Shown here in pieces: positions 34,868-43,211 of a DNA stretch of 64,000 bases. Under the pieces are notes generated by a model, which saw nothing but the letters and a program-made list of their open reading frames with translations, was not told where the DNA came from and did not search any database. Position 1 is the first letter of the stretch. Each line of letters opens with the position of its first letter. This stretch comes from Limisphaera sp049537155 (GTDB lineage Bacteria; Verrucomicrobiota; Verrucomicrobiia; Limisphaerales; Limisphaeraceae): NCBI RefSeq assembly GCF_049537155.1, contig NZ_JBMVQZ010000003.1, forward strand, positions 62,001 to 126,000. Reading direction: 5' to 3'. The translations under genes and the position numbers were made by a program.

Positions 34868-36100
34868 ATGGAGTCTTCGGCTTCATCGTCGGACAAGGAA
34901 GAAGGCGGCGGCGGCAAGCCGTCGTTGAAAAGCTTCGTCAGTGCAGGGCGCGGTCCGTGGCGAAACGTCCCCGATCAGGAGTGGAACGATTGGCGCTGGC
35001 AGTTGCGGCACCGGATCAGCACCCTCGAGCAGTTGGAGCGGCTGTTGCCGACGCTCACTCCCGAAGAACGCGCGGGCACCGTACTGGCCAACCGCAAACT
35101 GGCCCTGGGCATCACGCCGTATTTCTTCAACCTGATTGACCCGGCGGACGAGTTCTGCCCGATCCGGCGCCAGGTGATCCCCCGGATCGAAGAAACCCGA
35201 ACGGCCCCCTGGGAAATGGCCGACCCGTGCGGCGAAGAAACCCACATGCCCGTGCCGGGCCTGGTGCACCGCTATCCGGACCGGGTCCTGTTCCTGGTCA
35301 CCGACCGGTGCGCATCCTACTGCCGGTACTGCACGCGCTCCCGAATGGTGAGCAACGCCAGCGGCTACGATTTTCATCCCCGGTTCGACCAGCAGATCGA
35401 ATACATCCGGCGCCATCCCGAGGTGCGCGATGTGTTGCTGAGCGGGGGCGACCCGCTGCTGCTGAACGACGAAAAGCTGGGCGAACTGCTGTCGGCCCTG
35501 CGGGCCATCCCCCACGTGGAACTGCTCCGGATCGGGACGCGGATCCCCATCTTTCTGCCGCAGAGGATCACCGCGGAACTGTGCGACCTGCTGCGGAGGT
35601 TTCACCCCCTCTTCATCAGCGTGCACACCAACCACCCGCGCGAACTCACCCTGGAGTCCAGGGCCGCCCTCGAACGGCTGGCCGACGCGGGGATCCCGCT
35701 GGGCAACCAGTCGGTCCTGCTCCGTCACGTCAACGATGACCCGGAGGTCATGCGCGCCCTGGTGCAAAAGCTCCTGATGTGCCGCGTGCGGCCGTACTAC
35801 CTCTATCAGTGCGACCTCATCGCCGGTTCGGCTCATTTGCGCACCAGCGTGCGCCGGGGCCTGGAGATCATGCAGCAGTTGCGCGGTTGGACCACCGGCT
35901 ACGCCGTGCCCACCTACGTGATCGACGCACCGGGCGGCGGCGGCAAGGTGCCGGTCAGCCCGGAGTACGTCGTCGAACACACACCCGAACGCGTGCTGTT
36001 GCGCAACTACCAGGGCGAATGGTACGAATATCCCGAGGTGCCGGACTCGCCGGTGCCTGCTCCGCACCGGCTGCCGCACTGCGCACCTCAGTGCGTCTGA
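34868..36100 (+). CDS. kamA: L-lysine 2,3-aminomutase (KamA-type radical SAM enzyme)
   Basis: The 410-residue protein interconverts L-lysine and beta-lysine in characterised relatives. The radical-SAM cluster CxxxCxxC is Cys148/152/155 in 'CASYCRYCTR'. The PLP-binding lysine is expected at Lys360 in 'DAPGGGGKVPV'. Asp316 ('YQCDL') and Asp353 match the substrate-amine-binding aspartates of clostridial KAM, so it looks like true KAM and not EpmB. No ablB acetyltransferase or lysine-degradation gene adjoins it. It has its own strong promoter. Confidence 0.9.
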   Translation: MESSASSSDKEEGGGGKPSLKSFVSAGRGPWRNVPDQEWNDWRWQLRHRISTLEQLERLLPTLTPEERAGTVLANRKLALGITPYFFNLIDPADEFCPIRRQVIPRIEETRTAPWEMADPCGEETHMPVPGLVHRYPDRVLFLVTDRCASYCRYCTRSRMVSNASGYDFHPRFDQQIEYIRRHPEVRDVLLSGGDPLLLNDEKLGELLSALRAIPHVELLRIGTRIPIFLPQRITAELCDLLRRFHPLFISVHTNHPRELTLESRAALERLADAGIPLGNQSVLLRHVNDDPEVMRALVQKLLMCRVRPYYLYQCDLIAGSAHLRTSVRRGLEIMQQLRGWTTGYAVPTYVIDAPGGGGKVPVSPEYVVEHTPERVLLRNYQGEWYEYPEVPDSPVPAPHRLPHCAPQCV

Positions 36101-36208
36101 ACCAACGGACCGCGCTCAGATCATCCGGACACGGTCCGCCGTGCACCCGAGCGGCCGGTCCCGTTTTTGGATTTTCCACGGACCGAACTTGATTCATCTT
36201 GGACGGCC

Positions 36209-36718
36209 ATGGGCAAGGGGAAACGACGTGAGGCGCGGGAACGCGCCGTCCAGTTTTTGTTCCAGTATGATCTGAATCCTCCGGAAAACCTGGAGGAGGC
36301 GCTGCGCGAATTCTGGGAAACCCAGCGGATGGCCGCACGGGGCGATTCCGGCGGCCCGACCTGGGGACAACCGGTCGAACCGCCGCCGCCCACCGCCGAG
36401 GAGATCGAGATCCGTGAGTTTGCCGAACCACTCATCCGAGGCACGGTGGCGCATCGCGAGGAAATCGATGCCAAAATCCGGCAGTACGCCAAGAACTGGG
36501 ATCTCCACCGTATGGCCGTGGTGGACCGGAACGTGATGCGGCTGGCCATTTACGAAATGCTCTACCGGGAGGACATCCCGCCTGTGGTCAGCATCAACGA
36601 GGCGGTCGACATCGCCAAAAAGTATTCCACACCCGAAAGCGGAAAGTTCGTCAACGGGATCCTGGACCGGATCAAGAACGACCTGCTCCGCCCGGCCCGA
36701 ACCCCGGCCGGCGGATGA
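36209..36718 (+). CDS. nusB: Transcription antitermination factor NusB
   Basis: The 169-residue all-helical RNA-binding protein of the rRNA antitermination complex begins 'KGKRREARERAVQFLFQYDLN'. The conserved C-terminal half includes 'DRNVMRLAIYEMLYREDIPPVV', 'INEAVDIAKKYSTPESGKFVNGILD'-type features. An insert of about 25 residues, partly proline-rich, follows the first helix. ATG 36209 fits the family start. It overlaps the PHP gene by 4 nt (ATGA). Confidence 0.93.
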   Translation: MGKGKRREARERAVQFLFQYDLNPPENLEEALREFWETQRMAARGDSGGPTWGQPVEPPPPTAEEIEIREFAEPLIRGTVAHREEIDAKIRQYAKNWDLHRMAVVDRNVMRLAIYEMLYREDIPPVVSINEAVDIAKKYSTPESGKFVNGILDRIKNDLLRPARTPAGG

Positions 36719-37614
36719 ACCCCCGGTCCCAAACGGTCCCTGTCGCAACCTCGTCCGTGTTCGCCGACCTCCATCTGCACACCCGATTTTCGGACGGAAC
36801 CTTCGCGCCGGAGGAACTGGCGGAGGAGGCCCACCGGTTGGGGTTCGGCTGCGTGGCCATCACCGACCACGACACGGTGGAGGGCTGCCCCGCCATGTCC
36901 CGCGCCTGCGCCGAACGCGGCATGGAATTCATCCCCGGAGTGGAGCTCACCGCCGAGCTCGAAGGACTGGAAATTCACATCCTCGGCTACGGGTTCGATC
37001 TGCAGGACGAGCCGTTTCTGCAGGCCATGCGCAGATTCCAGACCGTGCGGCAGCAGCGCATCCGCGACATGGTCGCCCGGCTCAACGAAATGAACATCCC
37101 GTTGGAGGCCGACCGTGTCTTCGCACTGGCCAACTGCCGGTCACCCGGCCGCCCGCACGTCGCACGCGCACTGGTGGAGGCAGGCATCTGTCGCGACCTG
37201 GACGAGGCGTTCGAACGCTTTCTCAAAAAGCATCGGCCGGCATGGGTGCCCAAAAGCCGGATCCCCGCCCACGAGGCCATCGCCCTCCTTCACCGCGCGG
37301 GCGGAGTGGCCGTCCTGGCCCACCCGGGACTCTACTACGCGGACCCGCACCTGCCTGAACTGGTCCGCGCCGGCCTGGACGGCTTGGAATGTTTTCACAC
37401 GAAACATTCCCCCTCCCTCACCGAGCATTACCTTTCCCTCGCCGCGCGGCACGGCCTGCTGGTGACCGGCGGATCGGATTGTCACGGTTACAACAAAGGA
37501 CAACCCCTGGTCGGTTCGGTACGCCTGGCACACGAATTCGTGGTCCAACTGCAGGCCCGCATCGCCCAACGCACCGCCGAGCGACAACAAAAACTCCATT
37601 CGACCCTCTCATGA
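36715..37614 (+). CDS. PHP-domain phosphoesterase (RNase AM / YciV-like)
   Basis: The 299-residue protein has the PHP metal-binding motifs 'ADLHLHTRFSDGTFAPEEL' (HxH), 'AITDHDTVEG', 'FIPGVELTAE', 'AVLAHPGLYY' and 'GSDCHG'. Close relatives hydrolyse nucleoside 3',5'-bisphosphates or trim 5' ends of rRNA (RNase AM). Its position between nusB and ftsY and its ATGA overlaps on both sides show it is co-translated in a nusB-PHP-ftsY unit, consistent with an RNA-related role. Confidence 0.88.
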   Translation: MNPRSQTVPVATSSVFADLHLHTRFSDGTFAPEELAEEAHRLGFGCVAITDHDTVEGCPAMSRACAERGMEFIPGVELTAELEGLEIHILGYGFDLQDEPFLQAMRRFQTVRQQRIRDMVARLNEMNIPLEADRVFALANCRSPGRPHVARALVEAGICRDLDEAFERFLKKHRPAWVPKSRIPAHEAIALLHRAGGVAVLAHPGLYYADPHLPELVRAGLDGLECFHTKHSPSLTEHYLSLAARHGLLVTGGSDCHGYNKGQPLVGSVRLAHEFVVQLQARIAQRTAERQQKLHSTLS

Positions 37615-38525
37615 AAGGATTGCTGGCCAAATTCAAAGCCGGCTTGCAAAAGACCCACAGCAAGCTGGTGCACGAGATCAAACGCGTCCTCTCCCGTTCC
37701 CCGCGCCTGGACGCCACCACACTGGAGGAACTCGAACAGGCCCTGCTGGCCGCCGACTTCGGCGTCGCCACCACCCGGGAAATCCTGGAGGCCGTGCGCC
37801 GGGCCTACGAAACCCAGGGCCCCGCAGGGCTCGATGTGGCCGCCATCGCCGAGCGCGAGGTCGCACGCATCCTCACCAACCCGCGCAACGGTTTGCGCAA
37901 GGCGGCCCACATGACCACGGTCGTCTCCCTGGTGGGTGTCAACGGCACGGGCAAAACCACCACCGCAGCCAAACTCGCCCACGCCGTCCGACAACAGGGT
38001 CACTCCGCACTCCTGGCCGCATGCGACACCTTCCGCGCCGCCGCCATCGAACAGCTCAAACTCTGGGGACAACGACTCGGCGTGGAAGTGATCAGCGGCG
38101 CCTACGGAGCCGACCCGGCCGCCGTGGCCCATGACGCCGTCGCCTCCGCGCGCGCCCGCGGGATCGACTACGTCTTCCTCGACACAGCCGGCCGGCTCCA
38201 CACCAAGTACAATCTGATGCAGGAACTGCAAAAGGTGCACCGTGTCGTGGGCAAACAAATCCCGGGCGCACCCCACGAGGTCCTCCTCGTCGTGGACGCA
38301 CCCACCGGAATGAACGCCCTCCAGCAGGCGCGTGAGTTCCACAAGGCCGTCCCGTTGACCGGCCTGATCGTCACCAAACTGGACGGCACCAGCAAGGGCG
38401 GCATGGTCGTGGCCATCCAGCGTGAACTGGGCGTCCCCGTCAAATTCATCGGCCTGGGCGAGCAACCCGACGACCTGCAACCCTTCGATCCCGAACAGTT
38501 CGCAAAAGCCCTGTTCGCTGAATGA
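37611..38525 (+). CDS. ftsY: Signal recognition particle receptor FtsY
   Basis: The 304-residue protein is the short form with NG domains and almost no acidic A domain. The N-domain helices are followed by the GTPase motifs 'VSLVGVNGTGKTTTAAKLA' (P-loop), 'ACDTFRAAAIEQL', 'VFLDTAGRLHTKYNLMQEL', 'IVTKLDGTSKGG' and 'FIGLGEQPDDLQPF'. It receives ribosome-SRP complexes at the membrane. Note Gly-Thr-Gly in the P-loop, where Asn-Gly-Thr-Gly-Lys is normal for FtsY. Translation is coupled to the PHP gene. Confidence 0.95.
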   Translation: MKGLLAKFKAGLQKTHSKLVHEIKRVLSRSPRLDATTLEELEQALLAADFGVATTREILEAVRRAYETQGPAGLDVAAIAEREVARILTNPRNGLRKAAHMTTVVSLVGVNGTGKTTTAAKLAHAVRQQGHSALLAACDTFRAAAIEQLKLWGQRLGVEVISGAYGADPAAVAHDAVASARARGIDYVFLDTAGRLHTKYNLMQELQKVHRVVGKQIPGAPHEVLLVVDAPTGMNALQQAREFHKAVPLTGLIVTKLDGTSKGGMVVAIQRELGVPVKFIGLGEQPDDLQPFDPEQFAKALFAE

Positions 38526-38622
38526 CCACCCCGGGCAGCCACCAACCCCGGCAGCCGGCAACAACAAACCCCCGCCCCCCATCCCGCCGCACCGATCCCC
38601 CACGGCCGGGACCCGTGCCCCG

Positions 38623-38651
38623 TTGACAATCGCAACCCCAACCGGAAACTT
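38623..38651 (+). promoter_or_regulatory. Putative promoter of DUF1080 gene, near-leaderless
   Basis: TTGACA (38623-38628), a 17-nt spacer and AAACTT (38646-38651) end 6 nt before the GTG at 38658. The -35 is perfect and the -10 weak. Confidence 0.45.
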
Positions 38652-38657
38652 GACGGC

Positions 38658-39326
38658 GTGAAAACATCGTCCCACCGCATGCCGCCACGGCTGGGTCCGA
38701 GCACCCTCCTGGCGCTCTCACTCCTCACTCCCCTCGCTCAACCGGCCCGGGCCGCCGAGCCGATCCAGCCCCGTGAAAAAATCGAGCTGTTCAACGGCCG
38801 CGATTTCACCGGCTGGTATCTGTTCACGCCCGGCGGCGATCCCACCAATACCTGGTCCATCCGCAACGGCGTCATCCACTGCACCGGCCGCCCCGCCGGA
38901 TACATCCGCACCGTGGACGCCTATTGCGACTACAAACTCACCGTGGAATGGCGCTTCCTGAACCCGGGCAACACCGGTGTGCTGCTCCACATGAGCGGGC
39001 CGGACCAGGTCTGGCCCCGCAGCATCGAGGCCCAAGGCATGTACGGCAACCAGGGCGACTTCTGGGTCATCGGCGGGACCGATTTCAAGGAACACCGCGG
39101 CCGCAAGGAACGCCGAGTCCCCAAACAGGGTCCTTCCCACGAAAAACCCGTCGGGGAATGGAACACCTACGAAATCATCTGCAAGGGCGATACCATCCGG
39201 GTCTACGTCAACGGCCACCTCGTCAACCAGGCCACCGAGTGCACCGTCACTTCCGGCCACATCTGCATCCAAAGCGAAGGCAGCGAATTCGAGGTGCGCC
39301 GCGTCACCCTCGAGCCCTTGGAGTGA
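38658..39326 (+). CDS. DUF1080 (3-keto-disaccharide hydrolase) domain lipo-/secreted protein
   Basis: The 222-residue protein has a signal peptide (hydrophobic 'LLALSLLTPLAQPARAAEP') followed by one DUF1080 concanavalin-like beta-sandwich. Landmarks are 'IELFNGRDFTGWYLF' near the N-terminus, 'VEWRFLNPGNTGVLLHMSG', 'PRSIEAQG' and 'GHICIQSEGSEFEVRRVTLEPL'. The family is strongly expanded in Planctomycetota and Verrucomicrobiota; characterised members hydrolyse 3-keto-glycosides. It is probably periplasmic and acts on oligosaccharides. GTG start. It stands alone with its own promoter. Confidence 0.9.
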   Translation: MKTSSHRMPPRLGPSTLLALSLLTPLAQPARAAEPIQPREKIELFNGRDFTGWYLFTPGGDPTNTWSIRNGVIHCTGRPAGYIRTVDAYCDYKLTVEWRFLNPGNTGVLLHMSGPDQVWPRSIEAQGMYGNQGDFWVIGGTDFKEHRGRKERRVPKQGPSHEKPVGEWNTYEIICKGDTIRVYVNGHLVNQATECTVTSGHICIQSEGSEFEVRRVTLEPLE

Positions 39327-39413
39327 ACCTTTGGCGCGACCTGCCCCCGCAACCCGTCGGTCGGACCCGGAAGCACCAGGGAAGATCCTGAAACAACGGC
39401 GACTGCCCCAACC

Positions 39414-40325
39414 TCACCCCGCCGCGATCGGCAACCGCCCCCGGCCCAGCCGCATCGCCCGGTAGGCCGTGGGCGTCATCCCCGTGTACCGCTTGAAACT
39501 ACGGTTGAAATGCGGGATGGAACCGAACCCCACCGCCGATGCCACCTCCGCCACGGGCAGCGCCGGGTTCAGCAACAGGTCCTTGGCCCGCTCCAGCCGC
39601 ACCCGGTTCAGGTATTGCGTGAAGGTCATCCCCATCTTGCGATGGAACAGCTTGCAAAAATAGTACGGACTCAGCCCCACACGCCGCGCCACCTCCCCCA
39701 GCGGCAACCGCTCGCCATGATGCTCCTTGATGTAGGCCAGCGCCTGCGCCAACGCACACGGCTTGCCGTACCGATCCGCCAGAATGCGCCGGCTCGCCAC
39801 GTCCCCCAAATGATCCGCGTAAATGCGCAACAGCCGCACCACCGCATCCAGCTGCGCAGCCTCCAGCACGACCAACTCCGACAGCATCCCCGCCAAACGG
39901 TCCGCAGACACCTCCACGCCCCAGGCGCGAAGTTGTGCCAACGCCGCCTCCACCTCCTCCCGGCCCGGCCGCCGCAGCAAAAGCCGGTTGGTGTGCAACA
40001 TCGCCGCCGGCTCCCCGCACAACCGCACCGGCACCGCCAAAACCGTCATCCCCGCCACACAACAAAACCGCTCCACCGAACGACCCGCCTCCAGCGCCCG
40101 ACGCAATTCCTCCTGCCGCCGCTGGCACACCGCACGACCCTCCGCCGTCTCCACCACCCGCCGACAAACCGGATTGTCCAGAGCCAGCAAACCCACCCCA
40201 TCCGCTGGCAACGGCCGCAACGTCACCCGCAGCCCCGTGGCCCGGTGAAACGCAGCCTCGAACCCCTCCGCCTCGTGCACCTGTTGCAGCACCCGAAAGG
40301 CCTGCTCCTGCGAACACTCCTGCAT
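39414..40325 (-). CDS. AraC-family regulator with PocR sensory domain
   Basis: The 303-residue protein has an N-terminal PocR-type ligand domain: 'RATGLRVTLRPL', 'NPVCRRVVETAEGRAVC', 'RFCCVAGMTVLAVPV', with cysteines typical of the family. The C-terminal AraC double helix-turn-helix has 'GEVARRVGLSPYYFCKLFHRKMGMTFTQYL' features and 'ASAVGFGSIPHFNRSFKRYTGMTPTAYR'. PocR domains bind small ligands such as propanediol-related compounds in Salmonella; the ligand here is unknown. ATG 40325 is preferred because the likely promoter -10 overlaps the upstream ATG at 40349. Divergent from the polyprenyl synthase. Confidence 0.9.
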   Translation of the reverse strand: MQECSQEQAFRVLQQVHEAEGFEAAFHRATGLRVTLRPLPADGVGLLALDNPVCRRVVETAEGRAVCQRRQEELRRALEAGRSVERFCCVAGMTVLAVPVRLCGEPAAMLHTNRLLLRRPGREEVEAALAQLRAWGVEVSADRLAGMLSELVVLEAAQLDAVVRLLRIYADHLGDVASRRILADRYGKPCALAQALAYIKEHHGERLPLGEVARRVGLSPYYFCKLFHRKMGMTFTQYLNRVRLERAKDLLLNPALPVAEVASAVGFGSIPHFNRSFKRYTGMTPTAYRAMRLGRGRLPIAAG

Positions 40326-40347
40326 AAGATAACGTGCTGTCACAAGC

Positions 40348-40376
40348 ATTTATGAATCACGAATATTGAACGTCAA
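40348..40376 (-). promoter_or_regulatory. Putative promoter of the PocR-AraC regulator gene
   Basis: On the minus strand TTGACG (40376-40371), a 17-nt spacer and ATAAAT (40353-40348) predict transcription from about 40341, so ATG 40325 would be the first usable start. Confidence 0.5.
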
Positions 40377-40657
40377 GGAAAAGTTCGCACCCGCTTTTCC
40401 GGCCCCCCGCGGCTGCACCCCCCACACCAGCAAACGCAACCCGCAGCCGCCGGGTCGCATGGTCCAGGGACCCGGCCGGGCGCCGGCCCACCCCGCTCGG
40501 CCCGCCGGTGAAGTCCGCCGACGACACCAGCAGCGGGCGTCAAACCGGCTCCCCAGCCCGTTCGCCCGCGGTTCAGCACTCGCGACCACCGCCCTTGCGG
40601 CAACCGCCGGCAGCCGCCGGCTCGTCCATTGTCTTCGACCCGCCCCGGTCCGGGCGT

Positions 40658-40686
40658 TTGACTTGGTTCCGACCCATCCCTAGACT
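40658..40686 (+). promoter_or_regulatory. Putative promoter of the polyprenyl synthase operon, near-leaderless
   Basis: TTGACT (40658-40663), a 17-nt spacer and TAGACT (40681-40686, 4 of 6) end 8 nt before the ATG at 40695. Confidence 0.6.
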
Positions 40687-40694
40687 GGACAAGC

Positions 40695-41747
40695 ATGCTG
40701 GCAACGGGCACCAAAGCAACCGCCACCCCCGCTGCGGATTCCCGGGACGCCGAGGTCGGTCTGCTCTGGAAACGGATCACTGGACCTTTGGAGGGATTCT
40801 TGGATCAGGTCTCGGCTCATCTGGTCGGGCAGGTACGATCTTTCGACCCCGAACTCACGGGCTTGGCGGAGTACACCCTGCAAGGGACCGGCAAGCAACT
40901 GCGCCCCACCCTGGTTGGTCTGGTCGGTCAGGCTCTGGGCGGCACGACAGAGGAGCACGTACGTGTGGCGGTCATCATCGAAATGATCCACCTGGCCACA
41001 CTGGTCCATGACGACGTCATGGACGAGGCGTCTTTGCGCCGGGGACGGCTCACCGTGGCTGCCCGATGGGGGAACGAGACTGCGGTGTTGTTCGGGGACT
41101 GTCTGTTTGCGCAGGCCCTCGTTCAGGCAGCGTCCTTTCCCACGCCGGAGGTGTGCCGGACCGTCGCCCAAGCCACCCAGGTCGTCTGCACGGGAGAGAT
41201 CTTGCAAACGCGCTATCGGCGTGACTTCGAACGATCCCGGCATTCCTACCGTCGGATCCTCGAGATGAAAACCGGCGAGCTGTTTGCACTTGCATGCGAG
41301 CTGGGCGCCTGGTGCAGCAGGGCCCCGGCCGGTGTCCGGGAGGGACTGCGACGATTCGGCCTGGCCTTTGGAACTGCCTACCAGTTGTACGACGACTGCC
41401 TGGACCTCTTGGGGGAGGAACAGAGGGCTGGCAAATCCCTGGGCACCGATCTGGCCAAGGGGAAATTGACCCTGCCCATCCTGCTGGCTTGGGAACGGGC
41501 GGATGCCCGGGACCGCAGCCGCTTGGAACGGTGGATCCGGGAATGGCATCCCCAGTATTTGCCCCGACTCCGCCAGTTGCTGGACCGTTATCAGGCACTG
41601 CCGGGCGCCCTGGCCGAAGTGCACGACCACCTGACCCGGGCAGGCCGTGAACTCGCACATCTACCCGCCCCCGTGCAGAAAGAGGGGCTCAGGGCCGCCG
41701 CCGAATTCCTGGCCCGTCAAACGGACAACCTGACGACCCCCGGTTGA
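40695..41747 (+). CDS. Polyprenyl diphosphate synthase (trans-isoprenyl chain elongation)
   Basis: The 350-residue all-helical enzyme elongates allylic diphosphates with IPP. The two aspartate-rich motifs are 'LVHDDVMDEASLRRG' (FARM, DDxxD) and 'YQLYDDCLDLLGEE' (SARM), with 'GKQLRPTL' for IPP binding and 'GTDLAKGKLTLPILLA' after the SARM. Chain length suggests an octaprenyl- or heptaprenyl-type synthase supplying the quinone side chain, an inference. It is followed after 18 nt by the ECF sigma gene, apparently in one unit. Confidence 0.92.
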   Translation: MLATGTKATATPAADSRDAEVGLLWKRITGPLEGFLDQVSAHLVGQVRSFDPELTGLAEYTLQGTGKQLRPTLVGLVGQALGGTTEEHVRVAVIIEMIHLATLVHDDVMDEASLRRGRLTVAARWGNETAVLFGDCLFAQALVQAASFPTPEVCRTVAQATQVVCTGEILQTRYRRDFERSRHSYRRILEMKTGELFALACELGAWCSRAPAGVREGLRRFGLAFGTAYQLYDDCLDLLGEEQRAGKSLGTDLAKGKLTLPILLAWERADARDRSRLERWIREWHPQYLPRLRQLLDRYQALPGALAEVHDHLTRAGRELAHLPAPVQKEGLRAAAEFLARQTDNLTTPG

Positions 41748-41765
41748 CCGGTTCCCGGACACCTC

Positions 41766-42404
41766 ATGGCTCAGGAACCCATCCACCCCGGTTCCGTCCC
41801 GGCCCCCGCACCGGCCTCGCACCCCGAGCAAACCGGTCCACCGGACGAATCTCTGGTGGAACGAGCCCGACAGGGCGACCTGGAAGCGTTTGACCTGCTC
41901 ATGCAGCGTCACCAGGAGCGCATCTACCAGGTCATCTACCACATGATCTCCCACCATGAAGATGCCCGGGACCTGACCCAGGAAACTTTCATCACCGCCT
42001 ATCATGCGCTCGAGCGGTTCCGCGGCGACGCCGCCTTCGGCACCTGGTTGTACCGCATCGCCGTCAACAAGACCCTCAACTTCCTGGAAAAAAAGAGACC
42101 CGAACGCAGCGGCCCCAGCCTCAACGACCTCGACGCCCGTGCCGAACACGATCCCGATCTGGTCGCCCTCATCACGGAACAGACACCCCGCCGCGACGTT
42201 TCCCTGGCCGAGTTGCGCCAAAAGTTGAACGAAGCCATGATGAAATTGTCTGAAAAGCATAGACTGGTCGTGGTCATGCACGAGGTACAAGGTATGCCGC
42301 ACGAGGAAATCGCCCGGATCCTGGACTGCAGCGTGGGCACCGTTCGCTCGCGCCTCTTCTATGCGCGGCAGCAACTGCAGGCATACCTTTCGGATTACCT
42401 TTGA
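41766..42404 (+). CDS. ECF-type RNA polymerase sigma factor
   Basis: The 212-residue protein has a proline-rich N-terminal 25 residues, then sigma region 2 ('GDLEAFDLLMQRHQERIYQVIYHM', 'HHEDARDLTQETFITAYHALERFRGDAAFGTWLYRIAVNK' features) and region 4 ('KLSEKHRLVVVMHEVQGMPHEEIARILDCSVGTVRSRLFYARQQL'). It resembles the RpoE-like ECF groups. The next gene, 15 nt downstream, encodes a small single-pass membrane protein that may be its anti-sigma partner. Confidence 0.93.
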   Translation: MAQEPIHPGSVPAPAPASHPEQTGPPDESLVERARQGDLEAFDLLMQRHQERIYQVIYHMISHHEDARDLTQETFITAYHALERFRGDAAFGTWLYRIAVNKTLNFLEKKRPERSGPSLNDLDARAEHDPDLVALITEQTPRRDVSLAELRQKLNEAMMKLSEKHRLVVVMHEVQGMPHEEIARILDCSVGTVRSRLFYARQQLQAYLSDYL

Positions 42405-42419
42405 ACGACTCACAACACC

Positions 42420-42962
42420 ATGGAAACGCCGTCCGGAGAATTCGAAAAACTGGGCCGCCTGCTGGCCTTGAAGCGCTACGAGCGGCCACCGGCCGGCTGC
42501 CTTGACGACATGCGCCAGGCCGTCCTGGCACGGCTGCGCCAGGAGAAGAACCGTCAGGCCGCGTCACCCGCGGAACCCAGGCCCCCATGGTGGCTGGCGA
42601 TCCGCGAGGTTCTGGCCCCCAGACCGCTCTGGGCCGGCCTGGTGGGCGTAGGCGTGTCCGCGCTGGTGATCGGCGCCCTTTGGCAGGCCGAACAACTGCA
42701 ATTGCCGGGGGGGTTGGAAGGAGCCGGTCTGGCACCCGTCGAGGTGCCGGCTGCGCGCCCCACCTGGCCGGCCGAAGCCCCGCCGGCCCTGCCCGTGCTG
42801 GCCCAACCCGGCGGACTGTTGGCCGCCACCAACCTGCCCCTGTCCCCGGCCAGGGAGACCGTCCCGGGCGGCATGCCCGGCGGACTTTTCGCGCCGCCCT
42901 CGCTCGAAGTCCAACGCGCCAGCAGCGCACCTCCGGCCTTGCAGACGGTGCCGTGGCGTTGA
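42420..42962 (+). CDS. Small single-pass membrane protein, putative anti-sigma partner
   Basis: The 180-residue protein has a soluble N-terminal ~70 residues with an amphipathic helix ('GCLDDMRQAVLARLRQEKNR'). One membrane segment (about residues 70-88, 'LWAGLVGVGVSALVIGALW') follows, and then a low-complexity Pro/Ala/Gly tail. No zinc-binding HxxxCxxC anti-sigma signature is present. Position directly after an ECF sigma factor is the only support for an anti-sigma role; I do not recognise the family. Confidence 0.7.
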   Translation: METPSGEFEKLGRLLALKRYERPPAGCLDDMRQAVLARLRQEKNRQAASPAEPRPPWWLAIREVLAPRPLWAGLVGVGVSALVIGALWQAEQLQLPGGLEGAGLAPVEVPAARPTWPAEAPPALPVLAQPGGLLAATNLPLSPARETVPGGMPGGLFAPPSLEVQRASSAPPALQTVPWR

Positions 42963-43086
42963 ACCGGCGGGAGCGGCCAGGACGTCCGGTCCCGGACCAG
43001 CAGACGGGGACCGGCCCGCCCGGCCGCGGCCGTCTCCTTCGGCGCTGGGCGCCACCGCCCGCATCCCCGCAACCCGGCAGGCAACA

Positions 43087-43116
43087 TTGACAGACACACA
43101 CCCGGCTTTCTAGGTT
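43087..43116 (+). promoter_or_regulatory. Putative purA promoter
   Basis: TTGACA (43087-43092), an 18-nt spacer and TAGGTT (43111-43116; the same hexamer as at rnhC) lie in the 249-bp gap before purA. The predicted leader is about 90 nt, unlike the leaderless sites elsewhere in the window. Confidence 0.45.
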
Positions 43117-43211
43117 GCAACGGTCCCGCTGCCCGCGGCAGCCCCGACCGACCTGCCGGCCCGCGACAGGATCGGAAGGGCGATTTCCCAACCGGCGGCG
43201 GCAAGCCAACT

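Larger units (their letters stand above)
40326..40694. other. 369-bp divergent intergenic region
   Basis: No gene is supported here. The left end (40340-40380) is an AT-rich island holding the AraC-gene promoter; the right end holds the polyprenyl synthase promoter at 40658-40686. The central 280 bp are GC-rich and I see nothing specific in them. Confidence 0.55.

Noticed and set aside
42740..42962. Possible repeat or CRISPR-like element in the Pro/Ala/Gly-rich end of the small membrane protein gene
   Set aside because: It is low-complexity coding sequence without regular spacing or identical units; no CRISPR-like repeat was seen anywhere in the window.
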